Positions 8,436 through 16,870 are shown, numbered from the stretch's first letter. The stretch is 27,362 bases of DNA from Bacteroidota bacterium (GCA_023412975.1 JAEZRB010000138.1:1-27362); one strand, 5' to 3'. Translations and numbers: made by a program. Notes: a model not told the origin generated them from the letters alone.

Positions 8436-8906
8436 ATGACAATTCAATATGTTACCAAGGAAACTTTAGAGCAGATTAAGGCCGAATTGCAGCATATGAA
8501 AGGGGTTGAAAGACCAGCTGCCAGCAGGGCTATTGCTGAAGCACGTGAGAAAGGTGACCTCAAGGAGAACGCGGAATATGATGCGGCAAAAGAAGCCCAG
8601 GGTCTGCTCGAGGCAAAGATTGCTCAATTGGAAGGACAATTGGCCAATACCCGGGTGATCGATGAATCCACCATCGATACCAGTAAAGTATCGATCCTGA
8701 CCAAGGTTACACTAACCAACCTGAAGACAAAAAAACAGGTTACCTACCAGGTTGTGAGCGAGACAGAAGCCGATCTCAAGGCTGGAAAGATCTCGGTGGC
8801 CTCACCCATTGGCCAGGGAATATTAGGCAAACAGGTTGGTGAAACAGCCGATGTACAGGCGCCTGCCGGTGTGATTAGTTTCAAGATCGATAAGATAACT
8901 GCTTAG
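8436..8906 (+). CDS. greA: Transcript cleavage factor GreA
   Basis: GreA enters the secondary channel of backtracked RNA polymerase and stimulates cleavage of the extruded RNA 3' end, restoring elongation. The 156-residue product is of normal length. The N-terminal coiled coil (residues ~1-75) carries the acidic tip GDLKENAEYDAAKE, whose Asp and Glu coordinate the catalytic Mg2+. The C-terminal FKBP-like domain ends with SPIGQGILGKQVGE and ISFKIDKI. The start is set by the strong AAGGAGG and by homology: the upstream 51 in-frame codons (MIFVTKNVRR...) run through the promoter and leader hairpin and are not coding. The gene has its own promoter element, a leader hairpin and a downstream terminator, so it is probably monocistronic. 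Confidence 0.97.
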   Translation: MTIQYVTKETLEQIKAELQHMKGVERPAASRAIAEAREKGDLKENAEYDAAKEAQGLLEAKIAQLEGQLANTRVIDESTIDTSKVSILTKVTLTNLKTKKQVTYQVVSETEADLKAGKISVASPIGQGILGKQVGETADVQAPAGVISFKIDKITA

Positions 8907-8932
8907 TTACCGAATATGCAGTATAAATTGCT

Positions 8933-8957
8933 AAGCCTCCTACCGGGAGGCTTTTTT
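8933..8957 (+). terminator. Rho-independent terminator after greA
   Basis: AAGCCTCC (8933-8940) pairs with GGAGGCTT (8946-8953) around a 5-nt loop, followed by a T-run to 8957. A further perfect 9-bp pair, TTACCGAAT (8907-8915) with ATTCGGTAA (8958-8966), encloses the hairpin, so the whole of 8907-8966 is a nested palindrome starting directly after the greA stop codon. Confidence 0.9.
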
Positions 8958-8971
8958 ATTCGGTAAGTTGA

Positions 8972-8979
8972 TAGATTTG
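8972..8979 (+). promoter_or_regulatory. -7 promoter element for the HIT gene
   Basis: TAGATTTG is a perfect TAnnTTTG match, 15 bp after the greA terminator T-run and 74 bp before the preferred HIT start codon at 9054. No -33 TTTG was found at the usual spacing. Confidence 0.5.
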
Positions 8980-9053
8980 TAATTGAAACAGCTTGTATGC
9001 TGAAAAGAGCTTACTATTTTTTGCTTTCGATCAAATCAAAACTGTTTGGAGGT

Positions 9054-9449
9054 ATGACTATTTTTTCAAAAATTATCGCAGGTGAGATCCCGGGCTATAA
9101 AATTGCCGAAAACGAAAAATTCTTCGCTTTCCTCGACATTTTCCCCCTGCGGGAAGGGCATGTACTGGTGGTACCTAAAAAAGAGGTTGATAATTTGTTT
9201 GACCTGCCGGAAAACTTCCTGTCTGAATGGCTTGTATTTGCCCGGCCCATTGCCAAGGCCATCGAAGCTTCTTTTAATTGCAACCGGTGCGGCATCAGCG
9301 TTATTGGACTGGAAGTACCGCATGCGCATATGCATCTTATTCCCATCAATTCAGCCAATGATCTGAATTTTACCCAGCCGAAATTAAAAGTAAGCGAAGA
9401 GCGAATGAAGGAGATACAGCAGATGCTCGTCGAAAAGCTAAAGGTGTAG
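9054..9449 (+). CDS. HIT family nucleotide hydrolase/transferase
   Basis: The product is a 131-residue HIT (histidine triad) protein. Members hydrolyse or transfer nucleotidyl groups from dinucleoside polyphosphates, AMP-lysine and similar compounds. The family N-terminus (TIFSKIIAGEIP), the FLDIFPLREGHVLVVPKK segment and the H-x-H-x-H triad (HAHMHLIP) are all present; the middle His of the triad is the nucleophile. The ATG at 9054 is preferred because the homologous N-terminus begins there and GGAGG lies just before it, although the spacing is very short. An in-frame ATG at 8997 would add 19 residues (MLKRAYYFLLSIK...) and lies within the predicted transcript, so it cannot be fully excluded. 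The cellular substrate is unknown. Confidence 0.92.
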   Translation: MTIFSKIIAGEIPGYKIAENEKFFAFLDIFPLREGHVLVVPKKEVDNLFDLPENFLSEWLVFARPIAKAIEASFNCNRCGISVIGLEVPHAHMHLIPINSANDLNFTQPKLKVSEERMKEIQQMLVEKLKV

Positions 9450-9557
9450 CAACTTAAGCGGGCTTTTGTTATCCAATGATCTTAAATGAATCTTAGCAGA
9501 AGATGATTCAGCTGGCTGTACAGATTATTCCTTCCCGCTTTTCCATCTTCCCGGCCA

Positions 9558-10124
9558 TCAGAGTTTAACTATCCTGCCCGGATTCTTTTTTATAAAATCA
9601 TCCCAGCCTTTTACGGTGTTATTGGCCTGTACCATCACGCGGTTGGTCTGGAAATGATGACAAACCGCTACAGCCAGGGCATCCGTGGCATCAAAGGAAA
9701 GAGGATCTTCTTTTAATGTAAGCAACTGTTGCAGTATTTTCCAAACCTGTTCCTTGCCGGCGTTGCCATTTCCTGTAACTGACTGTTTTACTTTTTTAGG
9801 AGAATATTCGGTTACCGGTACGCCGGCCTGTATCGCCGCAGCGATGGCCACACCCTGCGCCCTGCCCAGCTTGAGCATGCTTTGAACGTTTTTACCAAAG
9901 AAAGGTGCTTCAATAGCAAACTCATGGGGTTTGTATATTTCGATCAGCTCTTCTACTTTTTCGTGAATAAGTTGAAGCCGTTGGTAATTATCATGCCGGG
10001 CTGACAATTTCAGTACATGCATGGCTTTCATTTTTACTCCGCTTCCCTTCACTTCAATGATGCCGTAGCCCATCACCAGTGTACCAGGATCTATGCCGAG
10101 GATTATTTTAGCAGGGTTTTGCAA
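9558..10124 (-). CDS. ruvC: Holliday junction resolvase RuvC
   Basis: RuvC is the Mg2+-dependent endonuclease that cuts Holliday junctions moved by RuvAB. The 188-residue protein shows the RNase H-like fold residues: Asp12 in LGIDPGT, Glu72 in AIEAPFFGKN, and Asp145/Asp148 in SFDATDALAVAVCH. SYSPKKVK-type region EYSPKKVKQSVTGNG is also typical. The start codon appears to be TTG at 10124: a stop codon lies five codons upstream, and the first internal ATG (residue 19) is already beyond the catalytic Asp. It is divergent from the flippase-like gene. ruvB lies about 12.6 kb away in this window; ruvA was not found, so the ruv genes are scattered, as is common in Bacteroidota. Confidence 0.96.
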   Translation of the reverse strand: MQNPAKIILGIDPGTLVMGYGIIEVKGSGVKMKAMHVLKLSARHDNYQRLQLIHEKVEELIEIYKPHEFAIEAPFFGKNVQSMLKLGRAQGVAIAAAIQAGVPVTEYSPKKVKQSVTGNGNAGKEQVWKILQQLLTLKEDPLSFDATDALAVAVCHHFQTNRVMVQANNTVKGWDDFIKKNPGRIVKL

Positions 10125-10223
10125 GCGGTTGTATTTTTACCGGATTATAACTAGTATAGAGATCAAAACTTCGAAGCCCGAAACTACGAAAACGGGTTGA
10201 AATCTTTGAAGTACTTCGGTAGT

Positions 10224-11240
10224 ATGCGTATAAACAGCGATCAAAATAAAAAGATCAGGCGGTTCATCAATACCTTTTTAGGGCCTGTACTCTTTATCTG
10301 GCTTTCCTATTCGGTATACCGTCAAATACGATCGCAACCCGATCTCGAAACATCCTGGCAACATATTCGTCAATCCTTCAACAGTGGCATGTGGTGGAAC
10401 CTCGCAGCTGTTTTTGTGTTGATGTTGGTCAACTGGTCACTCGAAACGGCCAAATGGAAACTCGCTATTGAAAAGATCCAGAAAATTAGCTTTTTTACTG
10501 CCTTCAAAGCGGTGGTATCGGGCGTGTCTTTTTCAGTGACCACACCCAACCGGGTAGGTGAGTACCTGGGGAGGGTGCTGTACATGGAGGAGGGCAACCG
10601 GTTAAAAGCGATTTCGCTCACCATCACCGGAAGTTTGAGTCAATTGATCGTGACACTCATCATGGGATTTGTGGGTTTGATAATCATGCGACCTGTTATT
10701 GAGGAGGGTGAACTCATTACGTCATTTTGGTATGACATTATGCTCTATGGCGTAGCAGCGGCGACCTTGATTTTAACACTATTTTATTTCAGGTTGTCAG
10801 TCCTTGTGAGGTGGGTGGATAGGCTCCCTGGCAGCAGGAGATATGCCTGGCTCATTGAAACATTAGAGAACTTTAATGCAACTTTACTGTTGCAAATAAT
10901 GTCTTTATCAGCACTGAGATTCGTTGTATTTATCGTACAATATTATCTCTTATTTAAGCTTTTTGATGTAGAGGTTTCCCTGTGGGAGTGCTGGTGGGTC
11001 GTCAGTATCTCATTCCTGGTGATGGCGGTCATACCCACGATAGCTTTATTTACCGACCTCGGTTTACGTGGAAAAGTGAGTTTGATGTTGCTGGGACTAT
11101 TTAGCCAGAACAGTCTTGGGATAAGCCTGACAGCTGTGAGTATCTGGTTTATTAACCTGATCATCCCTGCACTGGCTGGGAGTTTATTAATATTAGGAAT
11201 AAAAAGAATTTTTAAAAACAACAATGCATCACGGGTTTAG
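10224..11240 (+). CDS. Flippase-like / LPG synthase TM-region membrane protein
   Basis: This 338-residue integral membrane protein has about eight hydrophobic segments and the pattern of the LPG_synthase_TM / UPF0104 family: an N-terminal anchor (LGPVLFIWLSYSVYRQI), LETAKWKLAI, TTPNRVGEYLGRVLYM, and later helices ending LAGSLLILGIKRIF. Related proteins form the membrane part of lysylphosphatidylglycerol synthases or act on isoprenoid and glycolipid intermediates, but the free-standing form has no settled substrate. The ATG at 10224 (MRINSDQNKK) is preferred to an in-frame TTG at 10197. It is divergent from ruvC and is followed 50 bp later by the DUF3108 gene, possibly one unit. Confidence 0.85.
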   Translation: MRINSDQNKKIRRFINTFLGPVLFIWLSYSVYRQIRSQPDLETSWQHIRQSFNSGMWWNLAAVFVLMLVNWSLETAKWKLAIEKIQKISFFTAFKAVVSGVSFSVTTPNRVGEYLGRVLYMEEGNRLKAISLTITGSLSQLIVTLIMGFVGLIIMRPVIEEGELITSFWYDIMLYGVAAATLILTLFYFRLSVLVRWVDRLPGSRRYAWLIETLENFNATLLLQIMSLSALRFVVFIVQYYLLFKLFDVEVSLWECWWVVSISFLVMAVIPTIALFTDLGLRGKVSLMLLGLFSQNSLGISLTAVSIWFINLIIPALAGSLLILGIKRIFKNNNASRV

Positions 11241-11290
11241 AGCGTTTATGGCATTAATATAGTGGGATTAACGCATTATCCAGGGCATTA

Positions 11291-12118
11291 ATGATAAACA
11301 GATTTGAAATGAATGGACTTTTCAGATGGTTCGCAATACCGGTTTTAGCTTTAATGGCTTTTAGCACGAGGGCGGAAACTCATTACCAGGATTCATGTAC
11401 GATCAGGAACATCTCCTTCAAAGCTGGGGAGAAAGTGACCCTGGCCGTGTATTATGCGGTGGCAGGTGTCTATGTCAATGCCGGTACTGCTACTTTTACC
11501 ACGACGCTCGAAACGCTCAACAACAAACCGGTTTATCATATTGTCGGCGATGGTCGGACCAATTCTTCCTACGACTGGATCTATAAAGTAAGGGATCGGT
11601 ACGAGACTTATGTGGACACGACAACCATGCAGCCTTTGAAGTTTATCCGAAACGTCAACGAAGGCGGGTATAAAAAATACCAGAATGTTACTTTCAATAA
11701 AACAGCCAATACCGCCATTACCAATGAAGGTGTATTCAAAGTGCCTACCTGCGTGCAGGATGTGGTAAGCTCGGTTTTCTATGCAAGGAATATCGATTTC
11801 TCAAAACTCCAGCCCAACGATAAGATCGCGTTCGATATGTTTCTCGACAATGAAGTCTTCAACATGTACATCCGTTTCCTTGGTCGTGAGACGATCAAAA
11901 CCCGTTATGGAAAGTTCAGGGCTATCAAGTTCAAACCTCTTCTGATCAAGGGTACCATCTTTGAAGGTGGCGAGAACATGACCGTATGGGTTACTGACGA
12001 TGAGAATAAGATCCCGGTCAGGATCGAGAGCCCCATTTCCGTTGGGAAAGTGAAGATCGACATGATGGCGTATGAGAACCTGCGCTATCCCATGACAGCG
12101 CTCGTGAAAAGACGCTAG
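11291..12118 (+). CDS. DUF3108 domain-containing secreted protein
   Basis: The product (275 residues) has a signal peptide (MNGLFRWFAIPVLALMAFSTRAE). The mature part matches the DUF3108 pattern: SFKAGEKVTLAVYY, VNAGTATF, YHIVGDGRTNSSYDWIYKVRDRYETYVD, MQPLKFIRNVNEGGYKKY, and the end MTVWVTDDENKIPVRIESPISVGKVKIDM. DUF3108 proteins are beta-rich, LolA/outer-membrane-like periplasmic proteins of unknown function. An alternative ATG at 11309 gives a more canonical signal peptide. The gene converges on the MBL-fold gene: the two stop codons share the palindrome CTAG, with no terminator between them. Confidence 0.86.
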   Translation: MINRFEMNGLFRWFAIPVLALMAFSTRAETHYQDSCTIRNISFKAGEKVTLAVYYAVAGVYVNAGTATFTTTLETLNNKPVYHIVGDGRTNSSYDWIYKVRDRYETYVDTTTMQPLKFIRNVNEGGYKKYQNVTFNKTANTAITNEGVFKVPTCVQDVVSSVFYARNIDFSKLQPNDKIAFDMFLDNEVFNMYIRFLGRETIKTRYGKFRAIKFKPLLIKGTIFEGGENMTVWVTDDENKIPVRIESPISVGKVKIDMMAYENLRYPMTALVKRR

Positions 12119-12987
12119 ATTTCTTCAAGCTTAAAAAATTCTCCCGGCCGGATCCCGCGTTCTGTCTGTTTCAGGTTGCAGCATTCATACACCGGGTCAT
12201 GCTCAAAAAAGAGAATATAATCTCCATCGATAGCTTCACGCAGAAAAGATTTTTTTTCGTCTAGTGTGGTTAGTGGAAACATATCATATGCCATCACGTA
12301 GGGTAGTGGGATATGTCCCTGTGAAGGAAGCAGGTCGGCCATAAAGACGATCGTTTTCCCTTTATAGCTAAGCTGGGGCAGCATCATATCCCGGGTATGA
12401 CCGCTCACAAACCGGATATCAAAACCTTCAGAAAAATTTACGGAGGAAAGCTTTCCCGTTTTTTCACTGCCCTGTCCGCCTGCAGATTCTATAAACTTCA
12501 ATTGACCGCTTTCGCTGATTGGTAGTATGTTTTCTTTTAGAAAAGAAGCTTTTTCTCTTTCATTCGGTTCCACGGCCCATTGCCAGTGTGACTCATTGCT
12601 CCAGTACACCGCATTGGGGAAAGCAGGTATTAATTTATCAGCTTCCTTTTTTATGCTGCCCCCGCAATGATCAAAGTGAAGGTGGGTGAGGAATACATCC
12701 GTGATATCATCGCGTTGAAAGCCATATTTAGCGAGTGATTTATCAAGTGTATCATCGCCATGCAGGTAGTAATAGCCGAAAAATTTCGCGTCCTGTTTGT
12801 CACCCATACCATTGTCAACCAGTATCAGGCGGTCGCCGTCTTCAATCAGCAGGCAGCGGAGCGCCCAGGAACACATATTATTTTCATCAGCGGGATTGAT
12901 CTTATTCCAAATACTCTTGGGTACCACACCAAACATGGCACCTCCGTCGAGTTTAAAATGGCCGGTATTGATCGTATATAAATTCAT
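12115..12987 (-). CDS. MBL-fold metallo-hydrolase
   Basis: This 290-residue protein carries the metallo-beta-lactamase-fold zinc motif T-H-L-H-F-D-H (His102, His104, Asp106, His107). It also has the later ligands expected of the fold: SGHT (His), MADL (Asp) and FFEHDP (His). The extended N-terminus with MCSWALRCLLIEDGDRLILVDNGMGDK resembles the lactonase/AHL-acylase-like branch (quorum-quenching type) and many uncharacterised hydrolases, so the substrate cannot be named. No signal peptide is evident, so it is probably cytoplasmic. It starts 10 bp after the UMF1 transporter stop on the same strand, which suggests translational coupling in one operon. Confidence 0.88.
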   Translation of the reverse strand: MNLYTINTGHFKLDGGAMFGVVPKSIWNKINPADENNMCSWALRCLLIEDGDRLILVDNGMGDKQDAKFFGYYYLHGDDTLDKSLAKYGFQRDDITDVFLTHLHFDHCGGSIKKEADKLIPAFPNAVYWSNESHWQWAVEPNEREKASFLKENILPISESGQLKFIESAGGQGSEKTGKLSSVNFSEGFDIRFVSGHTRDMMLPQLSYKGKTIVFMADLLPSQGHIPLPYVMAYDMFPLTTLDEKKSFLREAIDGDYILFFEHDPVYECCNLKQTERGIRPGEFFKLEEI

Positions 12988-12997
12988 CAGCTCGTTT

Positions 12998-14443
12998 TTA
13001 AATAACCTGATCTTGCTTTTTTTGTTTAATCAAAGCACTATAAAGCCATGCCAGCCCTATGCCAAAGAATATGATCAGGGATAAAACAGAATTTTTCATA
13101 CTCCCGGTAAACTCTTCAATATAACCGAAACTTAAAATACCAATCACCAGGGCGATTTTTTCAGTAAGATCGTAGTAGCTGAAATATGAAGCCGTATCCT
13201 TTGTTTCAGGCATCAGCTTTGAATAGGTGGAACGGCTCAGGGATTGAATGCCTCCCATCACCAGGCCTACTGCCAATGCGAGACCGTAGAAGCTAAACTC
13301 AATGGGTTGTTGATGGGGACGGAGTTCTTCATTCAACACAGCCAGCTCGCTATCGAGGCTTTTCAGTAAAGCCGTATTCCCCGAACTCGTCGCGCTTTTA
13401 TGTGCAACTTCAAGAGTTTGTAATTTGTCGTGATAAACCTGCAGGCCCTCGGCTGCTGTCGCCGTGCGATACGCGGCAATACAAATGAATACCCAAAGCA
13501 CGATTACCCCCATCAATACTTTCAGGTTACCAAATCGGGTAGACAGCCTGCTCATCACGATGGCGCCGGCGATGGCGACCAACTGGATCAGCACAACTGT
13601 AATGATGAGTTTGCTATCCTCGAGGTTCAAAAGTTTGCTGCCAAACAAAGTAGCGGCAAGCATTACAGTTTGTACCCCCATGCTGTAAAAGAAAAAGCCA
13701 CGGAGAAATCTTTTCAGCACCGGCAGATGCCTGACTTCATTGAAAACTTTTTTTAATTCTGAAAAGCCGTCTTTCAAAACATTTCCTTTTTTCACCACTT
13801 TCTTTTCAGGTGTGGGCAATCGCGCAAAGCTGATCTGTGCAAAGCTTACCCACCAGATACCCACCAGCAAAAAGGTGATCTGGGTGGCCTTTGCTTCCTG
13901 GCCTTTCATAAAGATCACGAGGGCGAAGCCTATCATCTGCATCAGCACGCTTCCGGCATAACCAAAGGCAAAACCTTTAGCGCTGATACGGTCGCGGTCT
14001 TCAGGCTTTGCAATTTCCGGCAGGTATGCATTATAAAAAACCAGGCTGCCCACATAGCCCATCGCTGCCAGCATAAAGCAGACTATCCCGAATCCCAGGT
14101 TTGTTTCATCGAAAAAGAATAGCAGGCTGCAACCCAGGGCCCCCATGTAACAGAAAAATCGCATAAAATTCTTCTTGTTACCTCGTGTATCCGCAATGGA
14201 GGTGAGAATGGGATAAGAAATTGCGATGATCAGGTAGGCAGTCGCCAGGATATAATCATAAAGTGAAGAATTCACAAAGTCTCTTCCAAGGAATCTGACC
14301 TTATCAGATCCTTCTGCGCCTCTCGTAACCGAAATAAAATAGATCGGGAAAAAAGTTGTTGTAATTACCAGGTTGTACACCGAGTTGGCCCAGTCATACA
14401 TGGCCCACCCGTTCACGACTTTTTTGGGAGCCGTTTGGAGCAT
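12998..14443 (-). CDS. UMF1-family MFS transporter
   Basis: The product (481 residues) is a major facilitator protein of the UMF1/Atg22-like family. The diagnostic start GWAMYDWANSVYNLVITTTFFPIYF is present, about 12 membrane segments follow, and there is a hydrophilic stretch of roughly 60 residues with coiled-coil character (AAEGLQVYHDKLQTLEVAHKS...) in the second half. LVMGGIQSLSRSTYSKLMPE matches the family's late conserved loop. Atg22 of yeast exports amino acids from the vacuole; bacterial substrates are mostly unknown. The ATG at 14443 is chosen over a TTG two codons upstream. It lies 44 bp downstream of uppP and 10 bp upstream of the MBL gene, so the three probably form the end of one transcript. 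Confidence 0.9.
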   Translation of the reverse strand: MLQTAPKKVVNGWAMYDWANSVYNLVITTTFFPIYFISVTRGAEGSDKVRFLGRDFVNSSLYDYILATAYLIIAISYPILTSIADTRGNKKNFMRFFCYMGALGCSLLFFFDETNLGFGIVCFMLAAMGYVGSLVFYNAYLPEIAKPEDRDRISAKGFAFGYAGSVLMQMIGFALVIFMKGQEAKATQITFLLVGIWWVSFAQISFARLPTPEKKVVKKGNVLKDGFSELKKVFNEVRHLPVLKRFLRGFFFYSMGVQTVMLAATLFGSKLLNLEDSKLIITVVLIQLVAIAGAIVMSRLSTRFGNLKVLMGVIVLWVFICIAAYRTATAAEGLQVYHDKLQTLEVAHKSATSSGNTALLKSLDSELAVLNEELRPHQQPIEFSFYGLALAVGLVMGGIQSLSRSTYSKLMPETKDTASYFSYYDLTEKIALVIGILSFGYIEEFTGSMKNSVLSLIIFFGIGLAWLYSALIKQKKQDQVI

Positions 14444-14487
14444 ACGCAAATGATTTCGGTAAAAATAGGGATTTCACTTATGCGATA

Positions 14488-15306
14488 CTATATCAGCCCG
14501 GCATACAGCAATACCAGCAGGATGATGCCAGCAATGATCCGATACCAGCCAAAAACCTTGAAACCGTACATTTTTAGGTAGGAAATAAAAAATCGGATAG
14601 CGAGTATAGCGACGACAAATGCGACAATGTTTCCCACGATAAAAGCGATCGTGTTATCACTGCTTTCCAATATGATCTCATAGCCCCTTCGTGGCTCACC
14701 TGATTGTTCCCATACTTTCACAAACAGGGAATGCGCGGAAGCGGCAACCATTGTGGGCACTGCCAGGAAAAAAGAGAATTCCGCCGCGAGGTTTCTTGTA
14801 AAACCCTGCTGCATGCCACCGATAATGGACGCTGCACTCCGGCTCACGCCCGGGATCATGGCAAGCGTCTGCCAGAGTCCTGTCATAAAAGCTTTACCAT
14901 AAGTCACCTGTTCATCATTTTCGATGCGTGGGTGATTGAAAGCTTTGTCAATAAAAATAAGAACGATACCACCCACCAGCATAGACACCGCTACGATGGT
15001 GGGATTTTCGAGCCAGCCGTCTATTTTCTCGGAAAATATAAATCCAAGTACGAGGGCAGGTATCACACCTACAACCAGTTTCAAATAAAATTGCCAGCGA
15101 CGGAAATCAAAGAATTTTTTCCAGTACAATACCACAACCGCCAGGATGGCGCCAAGTTGTATGGCCACTTCAAAAAGTTTTGTAAACTCCGCTTTATGAA
15201 TGCCCAGAAGCGAACTGGCAATTACCATATGCCCGGTGGAAGAAATGGGAAGGAATTCTGTCAGACCCTCTACGATTGCAATGATGATGGCTTCTAAAAT
15301 GGACAT
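14488..15306 (-). CDS. uppP: Undecaprenyl-diphosphate phosphatase UppP (BacA)
   Basis: UppP dephosphorylates undecaprenyl pyrophosphate to the monophosphate carrier used for peptidoglycan and O-antigen synthesis; it also gives bacitracin resistance. The 272-residue membrane protein has the two family motifs: EGLTEFLPISSTGH (residues 13-26), with the catalytic Glu residues, and PGVSRSAASIIGGM, with the essential Arg. Several hydrophobic helices fill the rest. It follows the DUF3098 gene and ftsX on the same strand, a cluster typical of Bacteroidota. In many relatives truB comes next; here the UMF1 transporter takes that place. Confidence 0.97.
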   Translation of the reverse strand: MSILEAIIIAIVEGLTEFLPISSTGHMVIASSLLGIHKAEFTKLFEVAIQLGAILAVVVLYWKKFFDFRRWQFYLKLVVGVIPALVLGFIFSEKIDGWLENPTIVAVSMLVGGIVLIFIDKAFNHPRIENDEQVTYGKAFMTGLWQTLAMIPGVSRSAASIIGGMQQGFTRNLAAEFSFFLAVPTMVAASAHSLFVKVWEQSGEPRRGYEIILESSDNTIAFIVGNIVAFVVAILAIRFFISYLKMYGFKVFGWYRIIAGIILLVLLYAGLI

Positions 15307-15369
15307 ATCGGCGGGCAGTGATTTTGTGGGGTCGTCGAAATAAAAAAGCCGATCTAAAAACTTGACCTG

Positions 15370-15383
15370 TTCAAATTTTCAAA
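15370..15383 (-). repeat. TTTGAAAATTTGAA tract between DUF3098 and uppP
   Basis: On the minus strand this reads TTTGAAAATTTGAA. The identical 14-mer occurs on the plus strand at 20180-20193, directly after leuS. In both cases it lies just downstream of a stop codon in the direction of transcription (27 bp and 0 bp). Confidence 0.45.
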
Positions 15384-15409
15384 CCGGCAAAATAATTTCG
15401 CTATAGTTA

Positions 15410-15649
15410 TTATGCTTTTGGTCTTTTGAAAATCGCGTAAACTTCCAGGCCCAGGCCTATCAATATTAAAATAGGAGCGATGGTGATACGTGTTGTGCTG
15501 TAAACTTCGTCTTTATTAAAAACGGAGGGGTCGCTGGATTTGCCCCCGGCCATCAGAAACATTCCGATCGTGATCACGATAGCACCAATCGCCATCCAGG
15601 TATAATTTTCTTTTGAAAATATAGAGGGGGTAGACTTGTTTTCTGCCAT
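15410..15649 (-). CDS. DUF3098 small membrane protein
   Basis: The product is a 79-residue protein with two membrane segments (WMAIGAIVITIGMFLMAGG and ITIAPILILIGLGLEVYAIF) separated by a short polar loop (SSDPSVFNKDEVYSTTR). This is the DUF3098 pattern, found between ftsX and uppP across Bacteroidota. Its function is unknown; the conserved position suggests a link to cell division or envelope synthesis. The ATG at 15649 (MAENKSTPS) is preferred over a TTG three codons upstream. It starts 87 bp after the ftsX stop. Confidence 0.88.
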   Translation of the reverse strand: MAENKSTPSIFSKENYTWMAIGAIVITIGMFLMAGGKSSDPSVFNKDEVYSTTRITIAPILILIGLGLEVYAIFKRPKA

Positions 15650-15736
15650 TTTATGCAATTTGGTGTCGCAATATAGGGATTTTATATGAGTGCCGCCAGC
15701 AGGCCAACGCTGGCAACGACTTACGCCATCATATCA

Positions 15737-16609
15737 TTAATAAAGGTCATCCAGTTTCATCTTCAGGTACTTCAACACGCTACGATGCGTGCTGAAAACG
15801 GTAATGCAGATTCCCAGTATGATAAGACCGGCAAAAAGTAAGATCAGGGTTGTATTGTCGTGGATGGCCTTCATTTCCGGGAGAAGCCGTTCGGCACCCC
15901 ATATGACCAGTATCACCGCCGCGATGGCGATTATTCCGCTGATAGCGCCATTGATCACGGCACGTATGTTCATCGGTTTGGCGATAAACCACCGGGTGGC
16001 ACCCACCATTTGCATAGTTTTAATGAGAAAGCGGTTACTAAACATAGCCAGCCTGATAGTATTATCGATCAGGATGATGACCACCAGCGCCAGTAGTATT
16101 ACGATGGCCAGCAGGATCAGGCTGATCCTTTGAATATTCCTGTTCAGGCCTTCAACCAATGCTTTAGGGTATTCCACATCGCTGACATATGTCTGCTGTT
16201 TGAGATCGGCCTGGATGGCAGCCAGCGAGTCGCTGTTCATATATTGCTGCTTCACCTTAAAATTGATGCTATTGGGCAGCGGATTCGCATCCAGCACTTT
16301 GTCCCAGTTTTCATTCCCATCGCCGAGGTACTTTTTCTTGGCGGCTTCCTTGGTGATAAATTCAATAGTCCTGACATAAGGCTTGGAGGAAATATACTCC
16401 ATCAGGTCGGCACTGTCTTTTGGGTTCAGATCGCCGCGCAGGTAGGCGCCAACTTCCACATTTTCCTTGAAATAATTCCCGAGTTTATTGGCATTGATCA
16501 CAAGCCACCCGATAATTCCAAGCAGGAATAATACCAGCGTTACGCCAAGTATCGACATGAAATAGGATGGTTTGCCACGTTTGCCGTAGCTCTTTGCGGT
16601 TTGAGCCAT
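15737..16609 (-). CDS. ftsX: Cell division protein FtsX
   Basis: FtsX is the membrane part of the FtsEX complex, which couples cytoplasmic ATPase activity to activation of peptidoglycan hydrolases at the division site. The 290-residue protein has the expected layout: a cytoplasmic tail (MAQTAKSYGKRGKPSYFMS), a first membrane helix (~18-38), an extracellular domain (VEVGAYLRGDLNPKDSADLMEYISSKPYVRTIEFITKEAA...), then three C-terminal helices (LILLAIVILLALVVIILIDNTIRLAM, GAISGIIAIAAVILVIWG, LILLFAGLIILGICITVF). The start at 16609 is chosen because the conserved N-terminus begins there; the in-frame ATG at 16723 would add 38 unlike residues and run through the promoter. ftsE is not in this window. 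Confidence 0.93.
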   Translation of the reverse strand: MAQTAKSYGKRGKPSYFMSILGVTLVLFLLGIIGWLVINANKLGNYFKENVEVGAYLRGDLNPKDSADLMEYISSKPYVRTIEFITKEAAKKKYLGDGNENWDKVLDANPLPNSINFKVKQQYMNSDSLAAIQADLKQQTYVSDVEYPKALVEGLNRNIQRISLILLAIVILLALVVIILIDNTIRLAMFSNRFLIKTMQMVGATRWFIAKPMNIRAVINGAISGIIAIAAVILVIWGAERLLPEMKAIHDNTTLILLFAGLIILGICITVFSTHRSVLKYLKMKLDDLY

Positions 16610-16678
16610 AAATTCGATGTTTTCTGAAATTAACGGATCGCCTCGCTTTTCACTGTAAACAGGAAAACTGCGGGCAGG

Positions 16679-16686
16679 CAAATTTA
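16679..16686 (-). promoter_or_regulatory. -7 promoter element for ftsX
   Basis: On the minus strand this is TAAATTTG, a perfect TAnnTTTG match, about 70 bp upstream of the ftsX ATG. A TTG lies 14 bp further upstream, slightly too close for a consensus -33 element. It supports the shorter ftsX start. The rest of the 261-bp ftsX-leuS divergent region shows only a small GGTGGC/GCCACC hairpin near 16786-16804. Confidence 0.55.
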
Positions 16687-16870
16687 ACGGATTAAGGGTA
16701 CAATCAGTATTTTTGCTGCCCATTTAAACGATTGCAACTGCCTGATATTGCCATGTGTAGAATCTAATTTGTTAAAGTTGTGAATGGTGGCGCCAGATGC
16801 CACCGTTACACGATTGCAGGCATACTGAATGGTAAAACGTTTCATCAATTAAAACAGGAATTAAACAGTA

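Noticed and set aside
8997..9053. HIT protein starting at the earlier ATG
   Set aside because: The family N-terminus begins at TIFSKIIAGEIP, next to the ATG at 9054; the extra 19 residues look unrelated. Kept as a possibility only.
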